In this document: piece by piece, positions 34,501-38,494 of the stretch
How the letters are laid out: each line of letters opens with the position of its first letter
Numbering within the stretch: position 1 is the first letter of the stretch
Source of the DNA: Anolis sagrei
Lineage: Eukaryota; Chordata; Lepidosauria; Squamata; Anolidae
Assembly: GCF_037176765.1 (NCBI RefSeq)
Contig: NC_090024.1
Location: 241,543,071-241,607,070 of the forward strand
DNA: 64,000 nucleotides
Direction of reading: 5' to 3'
Notes under the pieces: generated by a model
What the model was told of the DNA's origin: nothing
The model's database searches: none
The model's input: the letters and a program-made list of their open reading frames with translations, nothing else
Made by a program: the position numbers and the translations under genes

Positions 34501-37500
34501 CACGGCCTCCACGTTTTCTCCCTCTACTTTTCAGTTGTCAATCATTCATGTTGCCATAATCTTGGTTATTTTTATGTTTAGCTGCAACGCAGCTATTGCC
34601 CTTTCTTCTTTCACCTTGATTAGAAGGCTCCTTAGCTCCTCCTCGCTTTCGACCATCAGAGTGGTGTCATCTGCAATCGGGCTTTATTTCCTGAAGTATG
34701 GACTGGTTGGATCTTCTTGTGGTCTAAGGTACTCTCAGAATTTTCCTCCAGCACCACAGTTCAAGAGTGTCTATCTTCCTTCACTCAGCCTTCCTTATGG
34801 TCCAGCGCTCACATCCGTAGGTTACTACGGGAAATACCATTGCTTTAACTATGAGGATCTTCGTTGCCAGTGTGATGTCTCTATTCTTTAGACTATTTAG
34901 ACTATGAGATGGCGAACGCTGACCGTTAATGAGGAGTAATGGGTTTGTATTGGTTTTATTGTTGTAATGCAGGAACTGTTGTTTGACTGTTAATTGCTGC
35001 TATATTGTTTTACTACTGTTATGTGATGCCGGCATCGAATTGTGCCTTTGTAAGCCGCCCTGAGTCCCCTCTGGGGTGAGAAGGGCAGGGTAGAAGTAAC
35101 TGAAATAAATAAATTCTTTACTATTTTATCGAGATTGGGCATTGCTCCCCTCCCAAGAAGGAAGTGTCTCCTGATTTCCTGGCTGGAGTCTGTGTCTGCA
35201 GTAATCTTTGCACCTAGAAATACAAAGTCTGTCACTGCCTCCACGTTTTCTCCCTCTATTTTCCAGTTGTCAATCATCCTTGTTGCAATAATCTTGGGTT
35301 TTTTTTATGTTTAGCTGCAACCCGGCTTTTGCGCTTTATTCTTTCACCTTGGTTAGAAGGCTCCTCAGCTCCTCCTCGCTTTCGGCCATCAAAGTGGTAT
35401 CATCTGCATATGTAAGGTTAATGTTTCTTCCAGCAATTTTAACCGCAGCCTTGCATTCCTCAAGCCCACACATCACATGATGTGTTTTGCATACATGTTG
35501 AATAACTTGGGGCAGAGTATACAACCCTGCCGTACGCCTTTCCCAATCTTGAACCAGTCTGTTGTTCCGTGGTCAGTTTTTACTGTTGCTATAAAGTTAT
35601 TCTATTCTGTATTGTCGAAGGCTTTCATGGCTGGAATCACTAGGTTCTTGTGGGGTTTTTCGGGCTATATGGCCATGTTCTAGAGGCATTTTCTCCTGAC
35701 GTTTCGCCTGCATCTATGGCAAGCATCCTCAGAGGTAGTGAGGTCTGTTGGAACTAGGAAAAATTGGTTTATATATCTGTGGAATGGCTGGGGTGGGGCA
35801 AAGAGCTCTTCTCTGCTGGAGCTAGGTGTGAATGTTTTAACTGACCAACTTCATTAGCATTGAAAGGCTTGGCTGAGCCTGGGGGAATCTTTTGTTGAGA
35901 GGTGATTAGATGTCCTTGTTTGTTTCCTCTCTGCTGTTGTGCTGTTTTAATTTTAGAGTTTTTTTAATACTGGTAGCCAGATTTTGTTCATTTTCATGTT
36001 CTCCTTCTTTCTGTTGAAATTGTCCACATGCTTGTGGATTTCAATGGCTTCTCTGTGTAGTCTGACATGGTGGTTGTTGGTGTGGTCCAGCATTTCTGTG
36101 TTCTCAAATAATATGCTGTGTCCAGGCTGGTTCATCAGGTGCTCTGCTATGGCTGACTTCTCTGGTTGAAGTCGTCTGCTGTGCCTTTCATGTTCCTTGA
36201 GTCGTGTTTGGGCAATGCTGCGTTTGGTGGTCCCTCTGTAGACTTCTTGTCCACAGCTGCATGGTACACGGTAGACTCCTTCAGAGGTGAGAGGATCCCT
36301 CTTGTCCTTTGTTGGATTTTCTTGGTGGGTTTGTAGATAGTTTGCATGTTGTGTTTCCTCATCAGCTTCCCTGTGCGGTCAGTGGTTCCCTTGATGTACG
36401 GCAGGAACACTTTTCCTCTAGGTGGATCTTCATCTTTACTCTTGTGGCTTGTTCTTGGTCTTGCAGCTCTTCTGATGTCTGAGGTGGAGTCTCCATTGGC
36501 CTGTAGAGCCCAGTTGAGGTGGTTCAGTTCATCTTGGAGGAGGGGGTTCACAGGGGGTTCACAGATTCAAATAATCTACAGCCCCTCCAAGAAAATCCAA
36601 CAAATGCTACGTTCAGCAAAGGACAAGAGGGATCCTCTCACCTCTGCAGGAGTCTACCGTGTACCATGCAGCTGTGGACAAGTCTACAGAGGGGCCACCA
36701 AACGCAGCAGCATTGCCCAGACACGAATCAAGGAACATGAAAGGCACTGCAGACTACTTCAACCAGAGAAATCAGCCATAGCAGAGCACCCGAGGAACCA
36801 ACCTGGACACAGCATATTATTTGAGAAATGCTGACCACTCTCACAATCACCATGTCAGACTACACAGAGAAGCCACTGAAATCCACAAGCATGTGGACAA
36901 TTTCAACAGAAAGGAGGAGACCATGAAAATGAACAAAATCTGGCTACCAGTATTAAAAAACTCTAAAATTGCAACAGCAAAAACAGCAGAGGAAACAGGC
37001 AGGGACATTTAATTACCTTTCAAGAAGAGTTTGCTCCAGGCACAGTCAGCGCATTGTATGCTAATCAAGGTGGTCAGTTGAAACATTCACACCTAGCTCC
37101 AGCAGACAAGAGTCCTTTGTCCCACCCTGGTCATTCCACAGATATATAAACCCCTTTTTCCTACTTCCAACAGACCTCACAACCTCTGAGGATGCTTGCC
37201 ATAGATGCAGGCGAAACGTCAGGAGAAAATGCCTCTACAACATGGCCATATAGCCCGAAAAAACCCACAGGAACCTAGTTATTCTATTCTATTTCTCCTC
37301 CAGGAAGGAAGGCACCATCAGAGCCCTCCCGAGAGATGGCCATGAGGGAGGGAGGAGGGAGCGAGAGTCCACTGGTCTTCAAGGCAGGTGGGATCTCTGT
37401 TCCTGCCCTCCTCACTAAGGCCTCCTTCCACACCTCGAGGCCTTCCCCGGGCCTCCCTTCTCCGAGCCTGGAGGAAGCCTGCCCGAGGCTCCAGAAGGGA

Positions 37501-37627
37501 CTGGGCGAGGGAGGGAGAGGCCTACCTGCAGGTCCCCGCCCGCAGACTCCAGGAAGAAGCGCGCCCGCTCCTCCTCGGCCCCGGTCACGGCCACGAACTC
37601 CCGCAGCGCCTCCTCCCGATCCGCCAT
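7388..37627 (-). CDS. NSFL1C: NSFL1 cofactor p47 (complete gene, nine coding exons)
   Basis: p47 is an adaptor of the AAA ATPase p97/VCP, needed for Golgi and ER membrane fusion and for handling ubiquitinated cargo. Nine exons with GT-AG borders join in phase to 369 codons; human p47 has 370. Domain order: UBA (residues 1-46, [20 protein letters not shown]), acidic run (about 82-90), basic PPRKKSP (108-114), a KSPGE site (serine 139, equivalent to the mitotic Cdc2 site serine 140), SEP domain (about 178-244, [20 protein letters not shown]) and C-terminal UBX domain (about 290-368, [15 protein letters not shown]), with the TTFPNKEL loop that docks on the p97 N domain. The start is the ATG in the CpG island. 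One oddity: the conserved UBA tryptophan is glycine at residue 31. Introns hold nearly all of the 30 kb and are rich in retrotransposons. Confidence 0.97.
7675..7839 (-). CDS. NSFL1C: NSFL1C exon 8 (UBX domain, first part)
   Basis: 165 nt. Acceptor TTCTCAG|CACCGC, donor TCACAG|GTAAGC. Encodes [20 protein letters not shown], the [15 protein letters not shown] linker and the UBX start [19 protein letters not shown]. Confidence 0.97.
8019..8320 (+). mobile_element. tRNA-derived SINE, full length
   Basis: Begins GGTGGCGCAGTGGGTTAA (A box) with a B-box-like GGTTCAATTCC near 8069. The body contains GGTACCGCTCCAGCGGGAAG and it ends in (CTTTAC)n at 8303-8320. It sits inside a CR1. Confidence 0.9.
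8321..8465 (+). mobile_element. L2 3' tail
   Basis: Contains TAAGCCCCCTTGAGTCGCCG and an AATAAACAAATAAATAAAT tail, the same layout as other L2 ends here. Confidence 0.65.
8681..8750 (-). mobile_element. CR1 3' end, opposed to the preceding CR1
   Basis: ATCATAGAATCATAGAGTTG followed by a GGGCCATCCAGTCCAACC phrase, the minus-strand CR1 3' UTR. It lies head to head with the plus-strand CR1 ending at 8680. Confidence 0.8.
8751..8935. mobile_element. Helitron-module fragment next to a hAT MITE fragment
   Basis: 8757-8850 carries TTGTAGTTGCTGGGATTTAT and related text found in the Helitron at 63270. 8853-8930 carries GGGAGTTGAAGTCCAAAACA, the interior of the hAT MITE at 62726-62838. Confidence 0.6.
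8936..9440. other. NSFL1C intron, no recognised feature
   Basis: Apparently unique intronic sequence. No conserved exon of NSFL1C is missing, so no coding is expected here. Confidence 0.5.
9441..9812 (-). mobile_element. CR1 LINE, 3' end
   Basis: Minus strand: ORF2 end ([53 protein letters not shown]) followed by the 3' UTR and the terminal (ATTCTATG)n-type repeat at 9441. Confidence 0.9.
10062..10127. mobile_element. Short hAT-like MITE
   Basis: The ends CAGGCATG and CATGCTTG are imperfect inverted repeats, with interior text CCTCCAGGTGTTTTGGCCTT as in the MITE at 62726-62838. Flanks GGTCAACT and AGTTAACT are a weak 8-bp duplication. Confidence 0.6.
10190..10334 (+). mobile_element. CR1-like RT fragment, old
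   Basis: Translates to [20 protein letters not shown], a decayed CR1 RT segment around the FADDT motif. It is much more diverged than the neighbouring CR1. Confidence 0.5.
10335..10768. repeat. Duplicated 430-bp segment, copy A
   Basis: Starts TACAGTGATACCTTCAGTT and ends GGCACAATGGGTTAAAG, inside a SINE head. It is about 95% identical by eye to copy B at 11563-11990. The two copies end exactly where the CR1 insertion begins and stops. Confidence 0.85.
10769..11562 (-). mobile_element. CR1 LINE with inverted 5' end
   Basis: Minus strand CR1: the 3' UTR starts at 10771, and ORF2 runs to about 11520 ([60 protein letters not shown]). At its 5' end the last 41 or so bases are repeated in reverse (11517-11558), making a perfect hairpin with a loop of about 10 bases. 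The whole insert is flanked by the 430-bp direct duplication. Confidence 0.9.
11466..11559. repeat. 41-bp perfect inverted repeat at the CR1 5' end
   Basis: Arms at about 11466-11506 and 11517-11558 (TCGAGCCAGGCGTCACCC and its reverse complement, extended on both sides), separated by a T-rich loop. Confidence 0.9.
11563..11990. repeat. Duplicated 430-bp segment, copy B
   Basis: Partner of 10335-10768. Unlike copy A, the sequence after GGGTTAAAG continues naturally into the rest of a SINE, so this copy marks the uninterrupted downstream flank. Confidence 0.85.
11971..13203 (+). mobile_element. tRNA-derived SINE split by a solo LTR
   Basis: Head at 11971 (GGTGGCACAATGGGTTAAAG); the body runs to 12083, resumes at 13092 (GGGACATGAGAGAAGCCTCC) and ends in poly(A) near 13203. 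Removing the LTR and one CAGG copy leaves a continuous SINE. Confidence 0.85.
12084..13091. mobile_element. Solo LTR, 1008 bp
   Basis: Fossil long terminal repeat with ends TGTCA...TGACA and a 4-bp target duplication CAGG (12080-12083 and 13092-13095), inserted in a SINE. A TATA-like and an AATAAA-like element lie inside, as expected of an LTR. No internal coding region is present, so it is the product of LTR-LTR recombination. The family (endogenous retrovirus or gypsy type) is not resolved; a 4-bp duplication fits either. It is younger than the SINE it interrupts. Confidence 0.8.
13503..13640 (-). CDS. NSFL1C: NSFL1C exon 7 (SEP domain, second part)
   Basis: 138 nt. Acceptor TTGCCAG|GGAGGT, donor GGGCAG|GTGAGG. 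Encodes [20 protein letters not shown], then [12 protein letters not shown] and [10 protein letters not shown]. Confidence 0.97.
13817..13926 (-). CDS. NSFL1C: NSFL1C exon 6 (SEP domain, first part)
   Basis: 110 nt. Acceptor TTGCAG|GTCCAT, donor AGAGG|GTAACA. Encodes [20 protein letters not shown], then [16 protein letters not shown]. Confidence 0.97.
13960..14775 (+). mobile_element. CR1 3' UTR split by a solo LTR
   Basis: GGGGGTTGGACTAGATGGCC at 13985 continues after the LTR with a GTGGTCTCTTCCAACTCTTT phrase at 14748, the normal CR1 order. Confidence 0.8.
14008..14742. mobile_element. Solo LTR, 735 bp
   Basis: Fossil LTR with ends TGTTGGG...TGCAACA and a clean 5-bp target duplication CCCAT (14003-14007 and 14743-14747) in a CR1 3' UTR. 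An AATAAA-type signal lies near its 3' end. Its sequence is unrelated by eye to the LTR at 12084. No internal region remains. The family is unresolved. Confidence 0.85.
14785..15233. mobile_element. hAT-like fold-back MITE split by a SINE
   Basis: The termini GGGCCGTTCCAGACAGCCCT and, reversed, GGGCCTTTCCACACAGCTCT belong to a MITE family seen several times in this window. The inner arms share GGCAGAAAATCCCACAAAAT and GCTTTGAACTG. The left arm is interrupted by the SINE at 14833-15100. Confidence 0.75.
14833..15100 (+). mobile_element. tRNA-derived SINE, full length
   Basis: A box TAGCGCAGTGGGTTAAA, B box GGTTCGAATCC, poly(A) tail at 15093-15100, flanked by an 11-bp target duplication AAGGCAGAAAA (14820-14830 and 15099-15109). 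Confidence 0.93.
15293..15385 (-). CDS. NSFL1C: NSFL1C exon 5
   Basis: 93 nt, 31 whole codons. Acceptor TTTCAG|CCCTTT, donor AAGAT|GTGAGT. Encodes [20 protein letters not shown] and then [11 protein letters not shown], just before the SEP domain. Confidence 0.97.
15688..15853 (-). CDS. NSFL1C: NSFL1C exon 4 (basic motif and Cdc2 site)
   Basis: 166 nt. Acceptor ATTCAG|ATTTTA, donor CAAGG|GTGAGC. Encodes [20 protein letters not shown], then [20 protein letters not shown] and the KSPGE phosphorylation-site motif. Confidence 0.97.
15905..16690. mobile_element. Penelope-like inverted terminal-repeat element, L2 inside
   Basis: Left arm at 15915-15985 (GGCTGCATAGCCATGTTCCA) and right arm at about 16320-16685 (CTGAGGATGCCTGCCATGG, CGTCAGGAGAGAATGCTTCT) are inverted copies of the Penelope terminal repeat. 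The L2 at 16005-16318 sits between them. No endonuclease coding remains. Confidence 0.7.
16005..16318 (+). mobile_element. L2 LINE 3' end
   Basis: Encodes a decayed [20 protein letters not shown]-like L2 C-terminus, then a 3' UTR with AACCGCTGCGAGCCAAATTG and an (AAAT)n tail at 16290-16318. Confidence 0.75.
16700..17420. other. Intronic sequence without recognised features
   Basis: NSFL1C intron 3. Weak LINE-like AT-rich text at 16740-16800, otherwise nothing recognised. Confidence 0.45.
17425..18375 (+). mobile_element. CR1 LINE, longest copy in the window
   Basis: Starts in the RT domain ([10 protein letters not shown], then a decayed FADDTKWGG-like text) and runs through [60 protein letters not shown] and [18 protein letters not shown] to the 3' UTR. 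The frame changes near 17780. Confidence 0.92.
18376..19048. other. Intronic sequence without recognised features
   Basis: No repeat or coding signal that I can support. A GGAATGGATTAGGACTCTAG phrase is followed by accounting-like simple text with no homology I recognise. Confidence 0.45.
19110..20140 (+). mobile_element. L1 LINE, 5'-truncated, inner copy
   Basis: Encodes the L1 ORF2 C-terminus: [50 protein letters not shown], then [20 protein letters not shown] at 19315-19773, and a 3' UTR ending AATTTAATAAAGATTATA. An 18-bp direct repeat CAAAGAAGTGGCTAACAA flanks it (19092-19109 and 20141-20158). Confidence 0.9.
20254..20530 (-). mobile_element. L2 3' end
   Basis: A TTTATTTATTTACTATATTT tail followed by GCGACTGAGAGCGGTTAACA, an L2-type 3' UTR in reverse, inside the outer L1. 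Confidence 0.65.
20545..21550 (-). mobile_element. Penelope-like element with inverted terminal repeats
   Basis: The minus strand encodes a GIY-YIG endonuclease region ([32 protein letters not shown]-like, then a conserved tail [36 protein letters not shown]). The terminal repeats are inverted relative to each other (20545-20710 and 21390-21550). A perfect 14-bp target duplication, ACATGAAAATAATC, flanks it (20531-20544 and 21551-21564). The RT domain is absent, so it is a 5'-truncated copy. Confidence 0.9.
21429..21463 (+). ncRNA. Hammerhead-ribozyme-like core in a Penelope terminal repeat
   Basis: CTGAGGA, then stem GCTTGC/GCAGGT with loop CATAGAT, then GAAAC and GTC. This has the order and spacing of a hammerhead core. 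Activity is not shown. Confidence 0.5.
22367..23376. mobile_element. Penelope-like inverted element with an L2 inside
   Basis: Left arm 22367-22600 (GTATTGTCAAAGGCTTTCAT...) and right arm about 23180-23376 (CTGAGGATGTCTGCCACAG, TCAGGAGAGAATGCTTCTGG) are inverted. A 12-bp target duplication, CAGAGTAAATGA, flanks it (22355-22366 and 23377-23388). The centre is an L2 segment. Confidence 0.8.
22605..23178 (-). mobile_element. L2 LINE 3' end
   Basis: The minus strand encodes [40 protein letters not shown] and [19 protein letters not shown], then a 3' UTR and an (ATTT)n/(ATT)n tail near 22605-22645. Confidence 0.85.
23768..23842 (-). CDS. NSFL1C: NSFL1C exon 3 (acidic linker)
   Basis: 75 nt. Acceptor CCCAG|CGACCA, donor CAAAG|GTTTGT. 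Encodes [14 protein letters not shown] followed by eight glutamates and GQ. It begins with one base and ends with two bases of split codons, matching its neighbours. Confidence 0.96.
24050..24790 (-). mobile_element. L2 LINE 3' end split by a CR1
   Basis: The coding part at 24547-24753 ([59 protein letters not shown]) is followed by the 3' UTR, cut at 24153-24392 by a CR1; it ends in (TTTA)n near 24058. Confidence 0.8.
24153..24392 (-). mobile_element. CR1 LINE, 3' end
   Basis: Terminal repeat ATAGAATCATAGAATCAAAG at 24153, 3' UTR, and the end of ORF2 ([18 protein letters not shown]) in reverse. Confidence 0.9.
24791..25300. other. Weak L2-like text, otherwise unassigned
   Basis: 25060-25300 has an L2-like 3' UTR feel (TTTATTTATTTACAGTATTT, ATACCTTACAACAGACAGC). 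24791-25060 shows nothing I recognise. Confidence 0.4.
25300..25815 (+). mobile_element. L1 LINE 3' end
   Basis: Encodes [20 protein letters not shown] then [13 protein letters not shown] and a stop, an L1 ORF2 terminus, followed by a T-rich 3' UTR ending AATGTTCAATAAAAATGTAT. Confidence 0.75.
25816..26100. mobile_element. L2 tail pieces with a short Penelope fragment
   Basis: L2 tails at 25820-25895 and, separated by a 58-bp Penelope terminal-repeat piece (25921-25975, TGCCTCTAGAACATGGCCAT), at 26020-26095 (AGACCACCCTGAGTCCCCTC). Confidence 0.55.
26360..26560 (+). mobile_element. L2 3' UTR
   Basis: GGGCTTGGCCTCATGTAAGA then CGCCCTGAGTCCCCATTGGG and a (GAT)n-containing tail. Confidence 0.75.
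26561..26735. other. Unassigned intronic sequence
   Basis: No repeat or coding signal recognised. Confidence 0.4.
26736..27262 (-). mobile_element. CR1 LINE, 3' end
   Basis: Terminal repeat at 26736, 3' UTR, then ORF2 C-terminus ([60 protein letters not shown]). Confidence 0.92.
27263..27945. other. NSFL1C intron 2 end, no recognised feature
   Basis: Apparently unique. It ends at the splice donor side of exon 2. Confidence 0.45.
27946..28043 (-). CDS. NSFL1C: NSFL1C exon 2
   Basis: 98 nt. Acceptor CTTTCAG|ATTGCC, donor CCCAG|GTAAGA. Encodes [15 protein letters not shown] and a Pro/Ser/Thr-rich linker ending RGTTP. It completes the UBA domain (residues 35-67). Confidence 0.96.
28044..28371. 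other. NSFL1C intron 1 end, no recognised feature
   Basis: Polypyrimidine tract and acceptor for exon 2 at 28044-28060; the rest is unassigned. Confidence 0.45.
28372..28915 (+). mobile_element. Tc1/mariner-type transposon relic, internally deleted
   Basis: Inverted ends CAGGGTGCAGCAGCATAA and CAGGGTGCAACAGCATAA extend for about 33 bp, flanked by TA. The transposase N-terminus ([16 protein letters not shown]) starts at 28505, and the C-terminus ([52 protein letters not shown]) is read to 28811 in another frame. Most of the DD-E/D catalytic region between them is gone, so it is a 544-bp deletion derivative. Confidence 0.93.
28916..29212. other. Unassigned intronic sequence
   Basis: Nothing recognised apart from a short hAT-like phrase. 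Confidence 0.4.
29213..29880 (-). mobile_element. CR1 LINE split by an L2 tail
   Basis: The CR1 terminal repeat and AGTTGGAAGAGACCTCCTGG at 29218-29250 resume at 29428 and run to about 29880 ([59 protein letters not shown]). Confidence 0.8.
29255..29427 (+). mobile_element. L2 3' tail inside CR1
   Basis: GGGCTTGGCCTCATGTAAGC, CGGCCCCGAGTCCCCCTTTG and an (ATTT)n tail. Confidence 0.75.
30151..30372. mobile_element. Minimal Penelope-derived fold-back element
   Basis: Two inverted terminal-repeat arms (30151-30265 and 30266-30372) with nothing between, each with a hammerhead-like core. The flanks AAAGAGGAGATT and AAATAGGAGATT are a 12-bp duplication with one mismatch. Confidence 0.8.
30385..31680. 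other. NSFL1C intron 1, no recognised feature
   Basis: About 1.3 kb without repeats I recognise, the longest such stretch in the gene. It could hold a regulatory element; the sequence alone does not say. Confidence 0.45.
31681..31800 (-). mobile_element. Old CR1 fragment
   Basis: ACTCCACCACACTCAAAGGC and ATTCCACAGTCAAACAGCTC follow the CR1 layout but are strongly diverged. Confidence 0.5.
32165..32345. mobile_element. hAT-like MITE pieces
   Basis: GGGCCCTTCCACACAGCCAT at 32166 and CCCCTTCCACACAGCTGAAT at 32251 are starts of the same MITE family as 14785-15233, with GCTTTGAACTGGGTTATCTG following. Confidence 0.65.
32768..32894. mobile_element. hAT MITE with 8-bp target duplication
   Basis: The ends CAGTGATTCTCAACCTGTG and, reversed, CAGTAGTTTTCAACCTGTG flank 127 bp. 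The target duplication TCCTAATC lies at 32760-32767 and 32895-32902. Confidence 0.9.
32903..33500. other. Unassigned intronic sequence
   Basis: No repeat or coding evidence recognised. Confidence 0.4.
33501..33615. mobile_element. hAT-like MITE fragment
   Basis: GCCCCTTCTACACAGCTTTA and GGATTATATGGCAGTGTGGA belong to the MITE family at 14785 and 50738. Confidence 0.6.
33895..34672 (-). mobile_element. BovB LINE, first of two joined copies
   Basis: Minus strand BovB ORF2 from the region after the YADD motif to the 3' end: [59 protein letters not shown] and [20 protein letters not shown]. It begins within the YADDTTLM-coding stretch, where the second copy is attached. Confidence 0.93.
34673..35594 (-). 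mobile_element. BovB LINE, second copy, split by an L2 tail
   Basis: The segment 34673-34889 repeats ORF2 text already present in the first copy (34175-34400). After an L2 tail (34890-35112) it continues through [20 protein letters not shown] to [19 protein letters not shown] (near 35400) and IGKGVRQG-like text at 35540-35560. The L2 is flanked by ATTCTTTA on both sides. Confidence 0.88.
34890..35112 (+). mobile_element. L2 3' end inside BovB
   Basis: AAGCCGCCCTGAGTCCCCTC, then GGTGAGAAGGGCAGGGTAGA and an AATAAATAAAT tail. ATTCTTTA target duplication on both sides. Confidence 0.8.
35698..35732 (-). ncRNA. Hammerhead-ribozyme-like core, left arm
   Basis: On the minus strand: CTGAGGA, stem GCTTGC/GCAGGC around loop CATAGAT, GAAAC, GTC. 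The stem of six pairs contains one G-U. The mate at 37186 lies in the other arm. Confidence 0.5.
37186..37220 (+). ncRNA. Hammerhead-ribozyme-like core, right arm
   Basis: CTGAGGA at 37186-37192, GCTTGC 37194-37199, loop 37200-37206, GCAGGC 37207-37212, GAAA 37213-37216, CGTC 37217-37220. Stem III is very short, as reported for Penelope hammerheads. Activity is not demonstrated. Confidence 0.55.
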
Positions 37628-37870
37628 CTTGACCGGTGCACCGCCAAAGCGCTCCGACCCCCCGCTCCCGCCTCACCGCTCGCCTTCTTCCCGCTTCCGG
37701 CCCGGCTTGCAAAGCACTTCCGCTCCTCGGTTTTGTGGCCGGCGCTGCGTCCTTGTTTCAAACTAGTCCGGCTGGAAACAAGGGCTCGCCACAGCGCCAC
37801 CTGGAGGCCGGATTGGAGACGCCGTTTCCCCGCCTCAGTCCTCTCTCTGGCGCCTCTGCCGCCTCTGTCT
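37280..37870 (-). promoter_or_regulatory. NSFL1C: CpG island promoter of NSFL1C
   Basis: Dense CpG and GC-rich sequence surrounds exon 1, with the start codon at 37627 and a 5' UTR/promoter extending toward 37870. No TATA box is evident, as is usual for a housekeeping promoter. Confidence 0.8.
37526..37627 (-). CDS. NSFL1C: NSFL1C exon 1 (start codon, UBA N-terminal part)
   Basis: Encodes residues 1-34, starting [16 protein letters not shown] and ending SAGGDLQ. The donor is CTGCAG|GTAGGC. The usual SAGWDLQ is SAGGDLQ here, because codon 31 (37535-37537) reads GGG rather than TGG. Confidence 0.97.
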
Positions 37871-37879
37871 TGTTATTAC

Positions 37880-38066
37880 AGCTAAAAAAAATATTAGCAG
37901 TTTAATTACTTAATTAATCAATAAGAAAGTAATTAAAATTGTAAAAATAATTTAATAACAATAAAATGATAAAACAATAAAAATATGAATATAAAATAAC
38001 AGGAATAACCAAAAATAATGAAATAATAAAGTAGCAAAACAATAAAATGACAAAATAATAAAATAG
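37880..38066. repeat. A+T-rich simple repeat, left part
   Basis: AATAAAATGATAAAACAAT-like text. Its last 80 bases closely match 39478-39560 (shared AAAGTAGCAAAACAATAAAA), so the two parts flank a 1.4-kb composite insertion. Confidence 0.75.
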
Positions 38067-38471
38067 TAAAGGTAAAGGTTGTCCCCTGACATTAAGTCCA
38101 GTCATGTCTGACTCTGGGGTGTGGTGCTCATCTCCATTTCTAAGTTGAAGAGCCGGCGTTGTCCATAGACATCTCCAAGGTCATGTCCATAGACACCCCC
38201 CCTCACTACCTCTGAGGATGCTTGCCATAGATGCAGGCGAAACGTCAGGAGAGAATGCCTCTAGACCAGGTTTTTTCATTTAGCCTGAAAAAACCTACAA
38301 CAACCCGGTACCTATTGATCTTCTCACATTTGCATGTTTTCGAACTGCAAGGTTGGCAAAGGCTAGGGCTGACAGCAGAAGCTCATGCCGCTTCCCGGAA
38401 TCGAACCTGCGACCTTTCGGTCAACAAGCTCAGCAGCTCAGCTGTGCAGGTACAACTGTACCAGGAGCTCC
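38067..38471 (-). mobile_element. tRNA-derived SINE with a Penelope fragment inside
   Basis: The SINE tail (AAAGGTAAAGGTTGTCCCCT) is at 38067 and the head ends CAGGAGCTCC at 38471. 38200-38307 is a Penelope terminal-repeat piece (CTGAGGATGCTTGCCATAGA, AAACCTACAACAACC) that replaces part of the SINE body rather than simply interrupting it. Confidence 0.8.
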
Positions 38472-38494
38472 AATTTTGTTTGCTTTGCATTGAA

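Larger units (their letters stand above)
35609..37276. mobile_element. Inverted-dimer Penelope-like element
   Basis: Left arm (35609 to about 36560) is minus-oriented and right arm (about 36570-37276) is plus-oriented. Both carry the terminal repeat and the GIY-YIG endonuclease region (left: [20 protein letters not shown] upstream of it; right: [52 protein letters not shown]). A 14-bp target duplication, AGTTATTCTATTCT, lies at 35595-35608 and 37277-37290 (its first two bases may belong to the element). The RT core is absent. Confidence 0.9.

Noticed and set aside
37284-37885. Several long frames around the CpG island
   Set aside because: GC-rich sequence is poor in stop codons. Only the short NSFL1C exon 1 frame is supported by homology and a splice donor.
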